Assembly (NCBI RefSeq): GCF_002632825.1
Contig: NZ_NJAJ01000019.1
Span: forward strand, 1-64,000
Reading direction: 5' to 3'
Origin: Xenorhabdus stockiae
GTDB lineage: Bacteria; Pseudomonadota; Gammaproteobacteria; Enterobacterales; Enterobacteriaceae
DNA length: 64,000 bases
Every line of letters begins with the position of its first letter. Position 1 is the stretch's first letter. The notes below the pieces were generated by a model that worked only from the letters and a program-made list of their open reading frames with translations, did not search any database and was not told the DNA's origin. Below, in pieces: positions 22,259-32,533 of this stretch. Both the position numbers and the translations under genes were made by a program.

Positions 22259-22763
22259 TATATTCTCCAGATACTTTGATTTTTGGTATGCTAAACCATA
22301 TATTCAAAAAAATTATTGAGTCTATTCTTAATTCTGGATTTAAATATATAAGACCTGTATCAATAAATAAGAGGGTAATGTGTATATTTTAACGAATTAA
22401 TAAACACTGGAAATAAATTCAGTGAATGATTGTTGATGTGGTTTTATTATTATTTATGTGCGGTTCTGTTGCGGTTTTAATATAAACATTCTATTTTTAA
22501 TTAAATCATAAATAGATTTTTAATTATTATCTCGTCAATTTTATTATCAATATAATTTATTATCGCTATCGACTTACATTATAGGTTTTTCAGGTAACTA
22601 GTGAAAAATATTATAGAATAAAAATAGCTTAATCTAAAAATACAAGACGATGGTAAACAATTTGTAAATGTACCTTATTTAATAATAATTTTTTCAGTTA
22701 AGTGAGTTTATTTTTATCGCTCTCTGCTATTATTACACTACAGCTAATTGGGCGGGGTTGATT
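22259..22763. other. AT-rich intergenic region
   Basis: About 500 bp of very AT-rich DNA separate the divergent aldehyde dehydrogenase and lipoprotein genes. I see no ORF with a ribosome-binding site, no ERIC copy and no clear operator; promoters for both genes must lie here. Confidence 0.5.
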
Positions 22764-23108
22764 ATGAGAAAATTGTTAGTAATTTGTTTATTGGGTTTTA
22801 CATTAGCAGGGTGTGACAAACCGCTGAAGATTGATGGAACGAATGGAATAGCGGTAAAAACATCCATTGAAAAAATCAGGGATACCTTACCTGAAGATAA
22901 AAAACTAAAATTCGATGATTCATTGAATATTGTTATGTTTCATAATATCGACTTTGATGAACTGTTTAAGAACAACAAGCAGGGAAAAATAAAATATGAT
23001 GCTATGGAAAGCCTGGAAAAAAGCTTTTACCAGTCATTGAATGGGAAAACCGCTGATCAGATTATTAATGAAGCAGAAAAAATTAAGAAAAATAATAAAG
23101 CTCCCTGA
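22764..23108 (+). CDS. Small lipoprotein (DUF6694-like)
   Basis: The 114-residue product has a lipoprotein signal peptide with lipobox LAGC (Cys near residue 17) followed by Asp, which favours inner-membrane retention under the +2 rule. The mature part is helical and lysine-rich, with IEKIRDTLPEDKKLKFDDSL and LNGKTADQIINEAEKIKK, which resembles small enterobacterial lipoproteins of the DUF6694 type. Function is unknown. A TTG two codons upstream is possible, but ATG is preferred. It stands alone and converges on sprT. Confidence 0.7.
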   Translation: MRKLLVICLLGFTLAGCDKPLKIDGTNGIAVKTSIEKIRDTLPEDKKLKFDDSLNIVMFHNIDFDELFKNNKQGKIKYDAMESLEKSFYQSLNGKTADQIINEAEKIKKNNKAP

Positions 23109-23127
23109 TTGCGGGGCATTTTAGCGG

Positions 23128-23652
23128 TTATTGAGGCTTATCCGGTTTATTTTTTCCCAAAAGCGTTAATCGTTCCCCACATTGTCGGCAGATATAGCAG
23201 CTTTTACCTCTGAGCACCTTATTATGTTGTCTGATGCTTAATTCATGCTGCTGACAGTGACAACCATAGATGAATATCTTGCTGCAAACGGATTGTACTG
23301 AAAATTGATGGGTTCGGTTGGCAGGTACTTTAAACACGGTTTCCATAATATAACGCCACTCTTTGCCGTGAGGAGCGACCTTGCCAAACTGATGATAAAC
23401 CAATAAGTGAGCTAATTCGTGAGGGATGACTTCATCAATAAACGACTGCTCGTTTTCAATAAGCAAAATTGGGTTAAGACGAATTTCCCAATCTTGTAAA
23501 CGAGCACTTCCTGCAATTGTCCCTCTTTGCTGGTAGGTCACACAGGGTTCAGGAAACGTTTGCTGAAGGAATTCACTGGCCTGAATCATTTTTTGCCGTA
23601 AAGCGCGCATGACTGCTTGCTGTAGTGGAAAAGGAACCTTAACGGATTTCAT
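23128..23652 (-). CDS. sprT: SprT family zinc metalloprotease-like protein
   Basis: The 174-residue protein has the HExxH-type zinc site in EVIPHELAHLLVYHQFG (near residues 74-90) followed by HGKEWR, and a C-terminal zinc-ribbon-like segment with CYICRQCGERL. In E. coli SprT is adjacent to the metK/endA region and influences bolA expression; its protease substrates are not established. The gene follows metK on the same strand but is separated from it by a terminator. Confidence 0.92.
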   Translation of the reverse strand: MKSVKVPFPLQQAVMRALRQKMIQASEFLQQTFPEPCVTYQQRGTIAGSARLQDWEIRLNPILLIENEQSFIDEVIPHELAHLLVYHQFGKVAPHGKEWRYIMETVFKVPANRTHQFSVQSVCSKIFIYGCHCQQHELSIRQHNKVLRGKSCYICRQCGERLTLLGKNKPDKPQ

Positions 23653-23700
23653 AAACAGCGATAATTATGTGGTAACTGAATTTGAATAGTAACTTAACAC

Positions 23701-23733
23701 AAAAAAAGCCCGCGTGTTATGAGCGGGCTTTTT
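23701..23733. terminator. Terminator between metK and sprT
   Basis: A stem of AAAAAGCCCGC paired with GCGGGCTTTTT and a 9-nt loop sits 12 bp after the metK stop. Runs of A and T on both sides let it work in either orientation. Confidence 0.9.
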
Positions 23734-23745
23734 AATGTTGTGGGA

Positions 23746-24900
23746 TTATTTCAGCCCGGCTGCATCACGCAGGATCTCAGCTTTATCTGTTGCTTCCCAC
23801 GGGAACTGCTCACGACCGAAATGACCGTATGCCGCAGTATCACGATAGATTGGATGCAGTAGATCCAGCATTTTGATCAGCCCATAAGGACGCAGATCGA
23901 AGAACTCACGTACCAGTTGAACCAGTGTTGATGTTGGCACTTTTTCAGTTCCAAACGTCTCAACCATGATAGAAGTTGGTTCAGCAACACCGATAGCGTA
24001 AGAAACCTGAATCTCACAGCGGTCAGCCAGACCTGCGGCAACGATATTTTTAGCTACATAACGTGCCGCGTAAGCCGCAGAACGGTCAACTTTAGATGGA
24101 TCTTTTCCTGAGAATGCTCCACCACCGTGACGTGCCATACCACCGTACGTATCAACAATGATCTTACGGCCTGTCAGACCACAGTCACCCATTGGGCCAC
24201 CAATCACAAAACGGCCTGTTGGGTTGATGAAGTATTTTGTCATCGGAGTCAGCCATTCTGCTGGTAAAACAGGCTTGATGATCTCATCCATAACTGCTTC
24301 TTGCAGCTCTTTCTGACCGATTTCTTCTGAATGCTGAGTAGAAAGTACAACGGCATCAATGCCGACAATTTTGCCGTTGTCATACTGGAATGTAACCTGA
24401 CTTTTGGCATCCGGACGCAACCAAGGCAATGTGTTGTTTTTACGTACATGCGCCTGACGCTCAACCAGACGGTGAGCATAGGTAACAGGTGCTGGCATAA
24501 GAACATCGGTTTCATTGGTTGCATAACCAAACATCAATCCCTGATCACCTGCTCCTTGTTCCAGAGGGTCAGCTCGGTCTACACCCTGATTGATATCAGG
24601 AGATTGTTTACCAATCGCACTGATTACTGCACAGGAATTAGCATCAAAGCCCATTTCTGAACTGGTGTAGCCAATCTCACGTACTGTATTACGGGTAATT
24701 TCTTCGATATCAACCCAGGCGCTGGTAGTGATTTCACCACCAACCATAACCATGCCGGTTTTTACATAAGTTTCGCAGGCTACACGAGCCTTAGGATCTT
24801 GTTCTAGGATTGCATCAAGAACAGCGTCGGAAATTTGGTCGGCAATTTTATCTGGATGACCTTCTGAAACAGATTCAGAAGTAAAAAGGTGTGTAGTCAT
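23746..24900 (-). CDS. metK: S-adenosylmethionine synthetase
   Basis: MetK condenses ATP and methionine to SAM. The 384-residue length is standard. Signatures are [18 protein letters not shown] at the N-terminus, the adenine-site hexapeptide GAGDQG near residue 117, and the P-loop-like [19 protein letters not shown] near 257-275. The gene is monocistronic, with probable MetJ operator boxes just upstream and a terminator after it. Confidence 0.98.
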   Translation of the reverse strand: MTTHLFTSESVSEGHPDKIADQISDAVLDAILEQDPKARVACETYVKTGMVMVGGEITTSAWVDIEEITRNTVREIGYTSSEMGFDANSCAVISAIGKQSPDINQGVDRADPLEQGAGDQGLMFGYATNETDVLMPAPVTYAHRLVERQAHVRKNNTLPWLRPDAKSQVTFQYDNGKIVGIDAVVLSTQHSEEIGQKELQEAVMDEIIKPVLPAEWLTPMTKYFINPTGRFVIGGPMGDCGLTGRKIIVDTYGGMARHGGGAFSGKDPSKVDRSAAYAARYVAKNIVAAGLADRCEIQVSYAIGVAEPTSIMVETFGTEKVPTSTLVQLVREFFDLRPYGLIKMLDLLHPIYRDTAAYGHFGREQFPWEATDKAEILRDAAGLK

Positions 24901-24939
24901 TATATTTCGATACCTTAAATATAATCTTGGTTTAAGGGT

Positions 24940-24971
24940 GGATGTTTTACCATCTAGACGGCTAGTCTAAG
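24940..24971 (-). promoter_or_regulatory. Candidate MetJ operator (tandem met boxes)
   Basis: Reading the minus strand, four consecutive 8-mers CTTAGACT, AGCCGTCT, AGATGGTA and AAACATCC match the met box consensus AGACGTCT at 3, 7, 4 and 5 positions. MetJ with SAM binds two or more tandem boxes, and metK is a known MetJ target. The site ends about 40 bp before the start codon. Confidence 0.55.
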
Positions 24972-25823
24972 TCACTATCACTAAATATACCAGTTTTTTT
25001 GGTTCCAAATACCTTCTGTTGTGTGACATTTTGGATTTCTTATCTGTCATTCCTTGAAATGTGCAGTTTAAAGAAATCTAACTTCTTGCGCGTTATCTCT
25101 TTGTGTGTTGTTGATTGGGCTAGTTTGTTCTTTTGTACCCTAATATCACCCGGAATTGACGGAATACAAAAAATAACTATTTCTTTATTTTCAAATTGTT
25201 ATTTTGTTGGTGGGGTTTATTTATCCAAGTAAATAGTGATAGAAGTGTTTTATATTAGTAAGAGATTGTTTACTTTCTATAAAGATAACGATGGAAATTT
25301 ATCGGATATGATTATCTATATCTGTTAGGCATCAATAAATTTCATTTTGCAATTTTGTAGGATTACAGGTATAAACAGCGCCCTATAACTGATAGGTTTT
25401 TTATACTTCAAGTTATAGGCGTTTGCCGGATACGTTTTATGCGTGTTCTGCGTCTCATCAATTGAGAAACGGCTTTCGTAAAGCCATGTGGGGTGAATGG
25501 GGTTATGAACCATTATTTGCTGCTTGTTAACAACCGACAGCCACATTATGCCATTGGTGTATCCACATCTTGTTCCTTTCTTATCAATATGAATTCATTC
25601 CGATGTTACCTGAAACATTCGAGTAGACAGGTTGCTTCGGACAGAAGCCGTATTACCAAACTGTAAATATACATATTGTTTAGCTCCCTCTAAACGTTTT
25701 TATAATTTAAGAGCATGCTATTCCCTGACATTTATAAATGCGCAAGATACGCACACTAAATATAGTGTCTTGGGTTATTGACTACAGGTGAAGGCAAACC
25801 TCTACTCCATGAAGGAGACTGCC
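24972..25823. other. Long metK-speA intergenic region
   Basis: About 850 bp lie between the divergent metK and speA genes, mostly AT-rich with a more GC-balanced stretch at 25370-25650. A 53-codon ORF (25505-25666) and opposing short frames occur, without homology I recognise. The stretch may hold an untranslated speA leader or a decayed gene; E. coli has small genes (yqgB, yqgD) in this neighbourhood, but I cannot match them. Confidence 0.4.
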
Positions 25824-27728
25824 ATGAATGATAATATCGCTCGTAAAATGCGCCAGACTTACAATATTGCATACTGGGGCGGCAACTATTACTACGTCAA
25901 TGATCTGGGTAATGTCAGTGTTTGTCCAAATCCTGATTTGCCGGAAGCTCAGGTTGAGATTGTTGATCTGGTAAAGAAAGTTCAACAAGAGAAAAAACAA
26001 TTACAGTTGCCAGCATTGTTCTGTTTTCCTCAGATCCTGCAACATCGTTTGCGTTCCATTAATGCCGCCTTTAAACGTGCGCGTGAATCCTATGGTTATA
26101 AAGGTGACTATTTTCTGGTTTATCCGATTAAGGTGAACCAGCAGCGTCGCGTGATTGAATCACTGGCTAATTCTGGCGAACCTGTCGGTCTGGAGGCTGG
26201 CTCCAAGGCTGAGCTGATGGCTGTATTGGCTCATGCAGGTATGACACGGACTGTAATTGTCTGTAATGGTTATAAAGATCGTGAGTATATCCGTCTGGCA
26301 CTGATCGGTGAAAAACTGGGACACAAAGTGTATCTGGTCATTGAGAAAATGTCTGAGATCGCAATGGTGCTGGAAGAAGCGGAACGTATTAATGTCGTAC
26401 CTCGTCTTGGTGTACGGGCGCGTCTTGCTTCACAGGGAGCGGGTAAATGGCAGTCCAGTGGCGGGGAAAAGTCCAAATTTGGTCTGGCGGCCGCACAGGT
26501 TCTACAACTGGTTGAAACTCTTCGATCAGCCGGAAAACTGGATAGCCTACAATTGCTGCATTTCCATCTGGGTTCCCAGCTGGCAAATATCCGTGATATA
26601 GCAACAGGTGTGCGTGAATCCGCCCGTTTTTATGTCGAGCTGCATAAGCTGGGTGTCAACATTCAGTGTTTTGATGTGGGAGGAGGACTGGGTGTTGATT
26701 ATGAAGGTACACGTTCCCAGTCAGAATGCTCTGTTAACTATGGCCTGAACGAATACGCGAACAACGTTATTTGGGGGATTGGGGATGCCTGTGAGGAAAA
26801 TGGCCTGCCACATCCGACGGTCATCACAGAATCTGGTCGTGCATTAACGGCTCATCATACAGTTTTAGTCTCCAATGTTATTGGAGCGGAATGTAATGAA
26901 TTCACGGAGACGACACCACCGGCAGAAGATGCTGCACGTCCTCTGACAAGTTTGTGGGATACATGGCTGGAAATGCAGGATGATGGCTACAAACGTTCTT
27001 TGCGTGAATGGCTGCATGATAGTCAGTTTGATCTGTATGATGTTCATACCCAGTATGCCCACGGAATTCTGAATCTATCTGAACGAGCTTGGGCAGAGGA
27101 ATTATATTTAAATATCTGTCGCCGTATTCAGCAGGATCTTGATCCAAGTAACCGTGCTCATCGTCCGATCATTGACGAATTACAGGAGCGCATGGCAGAT
27201 AAACTCTATGTGAACTTTTCTCTGTTTCAGTCCATGCCGGATGCCTGGGGGATCGATCAGCTGTTCCCTGTTCTGCCGCTTGAAGGGCTGGACAAACCGC
27301 TGGATCGTCGCGCTGTTTTGCTGGATATCACTTGTGACTCTGACGGTATCATTGATCATTATGTTGAAGGTGATGGTGTGGCAACAACAATGCCAATGCC
27401 AGCCTACGATCCGGAAAATCCGCCACTGATCGGTTTCTTTATGGTTGGTGCCTATCAGGAAATTCTGGGTAATATGCATAACCTGTTTGGTGATACTGCG
27501 GCTGTTGATGTCTACGTTAGCGAAAACGGTGAAGTGACTTATCAACAGAGTGAAGAGGGCGATACGGTTGCCAATATGCTGCAATATGTGAAACTGGAGC
27601 CTCAGGTACTGCTGACCCGCTTCCGTGATCAGGTGAAATCGACTGATTTGGCTGAAAATCTACAGGAACAATTCCTGCAAGAGTTTGAAAGTGGCCTGTA
27701 TGGTTATACTTATTTAGAAGATGAGTAA
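25824..27728 (+). CDS. speA: Biosynthetic arginine decarboxylase
   Basis: SpeA decarboxylates arginine to agmatine, the first step of the arginine route to putrescine. The PLP lysine is in [41 protein letters not shown] and the C-terminal [11 protein letters not shown] are nearly identical to E. coli. The reading frame opens earlier with GTG at 25788, but the ATG at 25824 has an AAGGAG site 6 nt upstream. The conserved upstream residues (SMKETAM against SMQEVAM in E. coli) probably reflect conservation of that ribosome site, so I choose a 634-residue protein. speB is not adjacent but 3.1 kb away. Confidence 0.96.
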   Translation: MNDNIARKMRQTYNIAYWGGNYYYVNDLGNVSVCPNPDLPEAQVEIVDLVKKVQQEKKQLQLPALFCFPQILQHRLRSINAAFKRARESYGYKGDYFLVYPIKVNQQRRVIESLANSGEPVGLEAGSKAELMAVLAHAGMTRTVIVCNGYKDREYIRLALIGEKLGHKVYLVIEKMSEIAMVLEEAERINVVPRLGVRARLASQGAGKWQSSGGEKSKFGLAAAQVLQLVETLRSAGKLDSLQLLHFHLGSQLANIRDIATGVRESARFYVELHKLGVNIQCFDVGGGLGVDYEGTRSQSECSVNYGLNEYANNVIWGIGDACEENGLPHPTVITESGRALTAHHTVLVSNVIGAECNEFTETTPPAEDAARPLTSLWDTWLEMQDDGYKRSLREWLHDSQFDLYDVHTQYAHGILNLSERAWAEELYLNICRRIQQDLDPSNRAHRPIIDELQERMADKLYVNFSLFQSMPDAWGIDQLFPVLPLEGLDKPLDRRAVLLDITCDSDGIIDHYVEGDGVATTMPMPAYDPENPPLIGFFMVGAYQEILGNMHNLFGDTAAVDVYVSENGEVTYQQSEEGDTVANMLQYVKLEPQVLLTRFRDQVKSTDLAENLQEQFLQEFESGLYGYTYLEDE

Positions 27729-27747
27729 TTCTAATTAGTCGGCATTA

Positions 27748-27817
27748 TATACCCAATTGATTTCGGGTTGCATTGCGCTGGTAAAGGAGTGAATCCAACC
27801 AAGAGGATCGTGGGTAA
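27748..27817. repeat. Degenerate partial ERIC element
   Basis: The sequence starts with TATACCCAATTGATTTCGGG, the typical ERIC end, and continues with ERIC-like GGAGTGAATCC and CCAAGAGG, but the central and opposite parts are missing. It sits directly after speA at the left edge of the insert. Confidence 0.6.
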
Positions 27818-27831
27818 TTTTATTCAGAATG

Positions 27832-27852
27832 GAAGCGCCTTTCAGGCGCTTC
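27832..27852 (+). terminator. Hairpin downstream of speA
   Basis: A perfect 9-bp stem (GAAGCGCCT / AGGCGCTTC) with a TTC loop lies 103 bp after speA. No T-run follows, so it may be a 3' mRNA stabiliser. Confidence 0.55.
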
Positions 27853-28246
27853 TCAATCCAACAAGGTTGATATTCTGTTACAATTAATTAATTTTTAAAT
27901 TAAAATAATTAATGTTCTAAAACGATCATAATATATTGAATGCTGAAAAAACAGCTAAATATAGTCAGTGATAATTATACTAAAATAAAAGAATAGTTTA
28001 GTTTAATTTAATGAATAAAAAATAATTTGAATTATATTAATATCAATCTACACTTAATATAATTAAAGTGTAATTTTTTCATGAAAAAATATTAAAGTTA
28101 GATTGAGAGGTGAAACAATTAATACTTTATATTAATCTTAATTATAATCCTATATTATAAAAATAAATCCTTTCTGAGAAACGAAGAAATGTTTCTTTTT
28201 CTAGAGAAAAGTTCTATTTTTTATCTAAAAAATTAGGAGTATTATC
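27853..28246. other. Very AT-rich gap upstream of island genes
   Basis: Nearly 400 bp composed mostly of A and T, with no ORF that has a ribosome-binding site. A weak stem AGAAAC / GTTTCT followed by Ts lies around 28177-28202. The composition marks the left flank of foreign DNA between speA and speB. Confidence 0.5.
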
Positions 28247-28534
28247 ATGACTGAACTTAAAGTTATTGAAAACGTATATATATCTAAATTAGAGGTGCTT
28301 CCTCCTGAATATATAGATAATGCCAATACTGTTAAACTCTATTTTTATACTTTCGATGGAAAAAAACGTACTGATTATGGACCCTATTATTTTTCTCGGA
28401 GGGATGCACTGGAAGGAACAGAGATGTATATAGCTCTATTGATGGCTTTATTATCTAAGAAAAAAGTTAATTTGAAAGTTAATCCTCCATATGTATATCT
28501 TATTGGTGTTGTTATAGATGACTCTCCTGAGTGA
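28247..28534 (+). CDS. Hypothetical protein
   Basis: The 95-residue product is not recognised. It is predicted to be soluble, with an aromatic-rich central strand region (VKLYFYTFDGKKRTDYGPYYF, split around residues 29-49) and a helical segment (TEMYIALLMALLSKKK). There is no signal peptide. An AGGAG site lies 7 nt before the ATG, supporting translation. The base composition is much richer in A and T than flanking speA and speB, and it is followed 65 bp later by another unknown gene on the same strand, so both probably arrived together. Confidence 0.6.
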   Translation: MTELKVIENVYISKLEVLPPEYIDNANTVKLYFYTFDGKKRTDYGPYYFSRRDALEGTEMYIALLMALLSKKKVNLKVNPPYVYLIGVVIDDSPE

Positions 28535-28599
28535 ATATTAGATAGTCTGGATAGATAGAATGGGGATTAATTTAAATAATATAAAACAAGGTTTATATT

Positions 28600-29598
28600 A
28601 TGAAAAATAAAAATGAAATTACACCAAAAAAAGAGATGGATGTTTTTCCTGAGCCGAATATTTCAGAGTATAAAGACGATAATTTTAACAATAAATGTGA
28701 ATTAATGTATGAAAAAAAATCACCTCAAATTTTTAGTAAAATATCACATAATATTTCATATAAATTAAGGGCTAAAGATGGCTCTTTGTTAGCAATGGAT
28801 AGAAAGGGAATTATATCCGGGAAACGATACGTTTTTTTTGCAAAAGATATATCTTTTCATGCAAATGATGTGGTTATTATAAAGTTTTATGGAGATCCAA
28901 GCGAAGGTGGTCAGTTAGTAACTGGTTATAAGGAAAATAAATATGATAAATATTTTCTTTATGCTAATGGACCCGAAACATCATGGAATTGGATTTATTG
29001 GGATAAAGCAGGTGAAAGCTCTAAAGAGCTATTAATAAGGATGCGAGTAGAATATGCTGGGCAATCGATAGTGGGTGACCTGTATAAACTTATTTGGGAT
29101 AATAATGGAACAGACATGTTCCTTTGCAGAGCAGATGACGAGTGGGGATATGTATCTTCTAAAGATTATACTCTTTTTACCTTTGAATCTTGTTTTATTG
29201 ATCAAAATGATATATTTGAAAAACTAAAAAATACCTGGCCCACTGCTGAAATTTATTTCCATATGAAAAAACAAAACTATGAAGCAATTAGTAATATAAC
29301 AATTAATGAGATATATAATGAGTCTGGATTAGATAAATATAAAATTAGAGATTATTCATTTACTAGTGAAGACTTTTGCTATGTATACAAATCAGAAGCA
29401 TCAAAGCATGCATACAATAAAGAATTAACGCATGGGTATGCTGTTGGAATCATGTATTTTACTCAAAACGATAATACTATTGGCGCGGTTAACGTTTTTA
29501 TCGATTCTTCACTGGATGTTTATATTTTCAATCCAGAATTTCGTTCTATAATAAAAGTTAAAGACTGGGATTATCCACCTTCGAAAATAATAATGTAA
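28600..29598 (+). CDS. Hypothetical protein, possibly lectin/MOA-like
   Basis: The 332-residue protein has a charged N-terminus without a signal peptide, a beta-rich, aromatic-rich body (residues 50-200, many Tyr and Trp) and a C-terminal segment with Cys260, HGYAVGIMYF (278-287) and GAVNVFIDSSLDVYIFNPE (295-313). The last part faintly recalls the C-terminal papain-like domain of Marasmius oreades agglutinin-type proteins (HAxNxFI...VYxFEPQ). If that is right, the catalytic His is Gly295 and the Glu is Asn311 here, so it would be inactive as a protease. This is a low-confidence memory match; otherwise the function is unknown. It is AT-rich like its neighbour. Confidence 0.55.
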   Translation: MKNKNEITPKKEMDVFPEPNISEYKDDNFNNKCELMYEKKSPQIFSKISHNISYKLRAKDGSLLAMDRKGIISGKRYVFFAKDISFHANDVVIIKFYGDPSEGGQLVTGYKENKYDKYFLYANGPETSWNWIYWDKAGESSKELLIRMRVEYAGQSIVGDLYKLIWDNNGTDMFLCRADDEWGYVSSKDYTLFTFESCFIDQNDIFEKLKNTWPTAEIYFHMKKQNYEAISNITINEIYNESGLDKYKIRDYSFTSEDFCYVYKSEASKHAYNKELTHGYAVGIMYFTQNDNTIGAVNVFIDSSLDVYIFNPEFRSIIKVKDWDYPPSKIIM

Positions 29599-29719
29599 AC
29601 ATAACTTAAAAAACCAAATTCTTTGTCATTTTTATTTGAACGATTAAATGAATATTATGTAGATAATTTCCAAAAATTTTCAGGGGAATTTCATAATGGG
29701 TTATTTCATGATTATTAAC

Positions 29720-29749
29720 ATAATAAGCGATGTGAACTGCGCTTATTAT
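29720..29749. terminator. Hairpin between island gene and alaX-like gene
   Basis: A perfect 10-bp stem (ATAATAAGCG / CGCTTATTAT) with a 10-nt loop lies between convergent genes. No strong T-run is present. Confidence 0.4.
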
Positions 29750-29758
29750 AACAAAAAA

Positions 29759-30418
29759 TCAAACTAATTTAATCTCTATTCGGTTTAATCCCTTTCCTTT
29801 ATTCTTTCTGGATAATTTAACTGTTCCTATTTCTTTTGTATTGCTCACATGCGTACCGCAACAAGGCATTTCTATTTCGTTGCAACACCATAATCTTATT
29901 CCATCCTGATATTTAAAAATTATCTCGTGTCCTTGACTGATAAAGCGATTGACTTCTTGTTCCAGTGCAGAGAGGGATTGAGGATCAATATTCTGTGAAA
30001 GAAAATAGTCTGCACGGTCTTTTTCATTATTAACAAAAGAGCCTTCGATAGACAAAAAAGTGGGCATTTTTCGCATGAAGAATTCGACAATATGGCTGGC
30101 AGTATGCAGCCTCATTGTATTCAGTCTTCTGGTACTATCGATTTGCCCCTCGATTTTCTGCCCGATACTGAAATTATCAGTTGTGACATAGTGTCTTATC
30201 GGAGCACTAAAATCTAATTTCCCTTCATCGGTATTGTCGACATGTACAGCGGTTACCGGATATTCGCCAATGGAACCAATATCGAAATCCTGATTCCCGG
30301 AAAGAGGATAAAATAATGTCTGATCCAGAACTATGTGATCATCACCTACATAGATGACAGTAGCTTCGAAATGTTTTTCATAGGGAATTTCGTCAAATAA
30401 TCGTTTTGTTGAAAGCAT
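29759..30418 (-). CDS. Alanyl-tRNA editing protein (AlaX-like)
   Basis: The 219-residue protein corresponds to the free-standing editing domain of alanyl-tRNA synthetase, which removes serine or glycine from mischarged tRNA-Ala. The zinc ligands are visible as HTASH (near residue 105) and CCGTHV (near 188). The N-terminal domain with DQTLFYPLSGNQDFDIGSI corresponds to the synthetase segment DRTxFYPxGGGQ. Symbol alaX would be reasonable but is not used consistently. It is in the insert between speA and speB, opposite to the two unknown genes. Confidence 0.85.
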   Translation of the reverse strand: MLSTKRLFDEIPYEKHFEATVIYVGDDHIVLDQTLFYPLSGNQDFDIGSIGEYPVTAVHVDNTDEGKLDFSAPIRHYVTTDNFSIGQKIEGQIDSTRRLNTMRLHTASHIVEFFMRKMPTFLSIEGSFVNNEKDRADYFLSQNIDPQSLSALEQEVNRFISQGHEIIFKYQDGIRLWCCNEIEMPCCGTHVSNTKEIGTVKLSRKNKGKGLNRIEIKLV

Positions 30419-30828
30419 GGTTACTCTCTTTATATCAAGAATAAAAAAATAGAATCAAAAAAGACGATAACTGAGATGATTTAGCTAGAGATTCAATCAA
30501 AATTAAAATTACCGGAACAGCGGAGACTATTCAACGATTCTTATAGAATTGGTGTAACGGAAGCATGGTTATTGTGTACTAAATTGAGGGGTTCCATTTT
30601 TTCCAGATAGTTGCTGCGTTTATTTCATCTAATTACCTCAAAAGTGTAGCAAGAAAAAATGATGTCTAATACTATATGCCCGAATATTGGTGGGTATGAG
30701 TAATTATCTGTTTTTTGATATTAATTGGTTGTTTTTAAAGGTTATTTAAAAAGTCAGACTTCTTGTGAAGTTAGCGTAATGTAATCAAGCCCTATGTTAA
30801 TTAAACAGAAGGCTTTAGAGGATATATT
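30419..30828. other. Intergenic region upstream of speB
   Basis: About 410 bp between the divergent alaX-like and speB genes. I see no ORF, repeat or clear operator. It must contain an independent speB promoter, because speB is no longer next to speA. Confidence 0.5.
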
Positions 30829-31755
30829 ATGAGTATTAGTTCCTTAGGAAACCAAATCGACAACTCTCTGGTTTCAAACGCCTTTGGCTTCCTGCGCTTC
30901 CCGTTGAATTTCCAGCCTTATTCCGGTGATGCGGAGTGGGTTATTACCGGTGTACCCTTTGATATGGCAACATCCGGCCGGGCTGGTAGTCGCCACGGGC
31001 CAGCCGCTATTCGTCAGGTCTCGACAAATCTGGCTTGGGAAAGCAGCCGGTGGCCCTGGAACTTCAGCCTGCGTAAGCGCCTGAATGTGGTTGATTGTGG
31101 TGATCTGGTCTTTAATTTTGGTGATGCCCAGGATATGAGCGACAAACTACAGGCTCATGCTGAGAAAGTGCTGGCATCAGGCAAAAAAATGCTGACTTTT
31201 GGTGGCGATCACTTTGTCACGTTACCGCTGTTGCGTGCTCATGCGAAGCATTTCGGTAAAATGGCTCTGGTTCATTTCGATGCTCATACCGATACTTATC
31301 CTAACGGCAGTAAGTTTGATCACGGTACGATGTTTTACCATGCGCCAAACGAAGGGTTGATCGATCCGGCGCATTCTGTCCAGATCGGTATTCGTACTGA
31401 ACACGATACAGATAATGATTTCACGGTATTAGATGCAGGGCAGGTGAATGATCGCAGCGTTGAAGATGTTGTTGAGCAGATCAAATCTGTTGTCGGCGAT
31501 CTGCCGGTATACCTGACTTTTGATATTGATTGTCTTGATCCGGCATTTGCGCCCGGTACGGGAACGCCAGTGATCGGTGGTTTGACTTCAGATCGTGCGC
31601 TGAAAATTCTGCGCGCTCTGCAACCGCTGAATATCGTTGGTATGGATGTGGTGGAAGTTGCTCCTTCCTATGATCAGTCAGAAATTACTGCGCTGGCAGC
31701 AGCAACAATCGGTCTGGAATTACTGTATTTACAGGCTTCGAAAAAAGCTGTCTGA
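30829..31755 (+). CDS. speB: Agmatinase
   Basis: SpeB hydrolyses agmatine, the product of SpeA, to putrescine and urea. The 308-residue protein has the ureohydrolase manganese ligands in [16 protein letters not shown] and [18 protein letters not shown]. It has an AGAGGAT-like site upstream of the ATG. It is transcribed apart from speA here, owing to a 3.1-kb insert, and ends in a terminator. Confidence 0.97.
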   Translation: MSISSLGNQIDNSLVSNAFGFLRFPLNFQPYSGDAEWVITGVPFDMATSGRAGSRHGPAAIRQVSTNLAWESSRWPWNFSLRKRLNVVDCGDLVFNFGDAQDMSDKLQAHAEKVLASGKKMLTFGGDHFVTLPLLRAHAKHFGKMALVHFDAHTDTYPNGSKFDHGTMFYHAPNEGLIDPAHSVQIGIRTEHDTDNDFTVLDAGQVNDRSVEDVVEQIKSVVGDLPVYLTFDIDCLDPAFAPGTGTPVIGGLTSDRALKILRALQPLNIVGMDVVEVAPSYDQSEITALAAATIGLELLYLQASKKAV

Positions 31756-31784
31756 TATATTCAGCCATACATAAATGTTGATTG

Positions 31785-31812
31785 AAAGCTCGTCCTGATG
31801 ACGGGCTTTTTT
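31785..31812 (+). terminator. Terminator after speB
   Basis: The stem AAAGCtCGTC / GACGgGCTTT (one mismatch or G-T pair) has a short loop and is followed by a T-rich tract, 30 bp after the speB stop. Confidence 0.8.
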
Positions 31813-31989
31813 CTTTTTTACTGTACCTTCGCTGTATTTATAGTGGTAAAGAAGTATATAGGGGAAAGTATTCCCAAACGCACCTATTGTTCCCAAATTG
31901 AAACAATCCCGCAAAACCATCGCTTAACCTTGCAGCATAGAAAAACTGCGTTAGGATGTTTTAAAAGGCATTCTTATGAGGATACAAGC

Positions 31990-32475
31990 ATGATAATCAC
32001 TTCAACTGAATTTAAGAATAATGATTTTCTGAGCAAAGAGCAGGAATTCAATGAGTTTGGTGGTAATGGTGGTAATCGCTCACCTGAGCTTGTCTGGACA
32101 GATGCACCTGCCGGAACAAAAAGTTTTGCGGTCACGGTTTATGATCCTGATGCCCCAACGGGCAGTGGTTTCTGGCACTGGGTGGCATTTGATATTCCGT
32201 TGGAAATACAGGCTTTATCCCCAGATGCCGGACGGAGTGATGGCAGCAAATTACCGGCTGGCATCATTCAGAGCAGAAATGATTACGGGCAGTTTGGTTT
32301 CGGTGGAGCGTGTCCGCCAGAGGGAGATAAAGCCCATCGCTATATTTTCACGGTACATGCTATGTCAGTAGAAAAACTGGGTATTGACGCTGAAATAACC
32401 AATGCGGTCGCACGTTTTATGATCTACGCCAATAGTCTGGCAACCGCCACTATTACCGGTTATTACCAGCGTTAA
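31990..32475 (+). CDS. YbhB/YbcL family Raf-kinase-inhibitor-like protein
   Basis: The 161-residue protein has the phosphatidylethanolamine-binding-protein (PEBP) ligand-site strings SPELVWTDAPAGTKSFAVTV, DPDAPTGSGFWHWV and FGGACPPEGDKAHRYIFTVHAM. Bacterial members YbhB and YbcL are soluble proteins of unclear role. The frame extends 64 codons upstream, but MIITSTEFKNND aligns with the family start. No signal peptide is seen, unlike YbcL, so it is closer to cytosolic YbhB. Confidence 0.9.
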   Translation: MIITSTEFKNNDFLSKEQEFNEFGGNGGNRSPELVWTDAPAGTKSFAVTVYDPDAPTGSGFWHWVAFDIPLEIQALSPDAGRSDGSKLPAGIIQSRNDYGQFGFGGACPPEGDKAHRYIFTVHAMSVEKLGIDAEITNAVARFMIYANSLATATITGYYQR

Positions 32476-32533
32476 CTGATTCATTGTTTTCCGGTTTTAA
32501 GATCTTCAGTTTATAAAAAAAGGGTATCAATAT

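Noticed and set aside
25505-25666. 53-codon ORF in the metK-speA gap (MNHYLLLVNNRQPHYAIG...)
   Set aside because: No clear ribosome-binding site, no recognised homology and competing frames in the same stretch; may be a decayed gene or chance.
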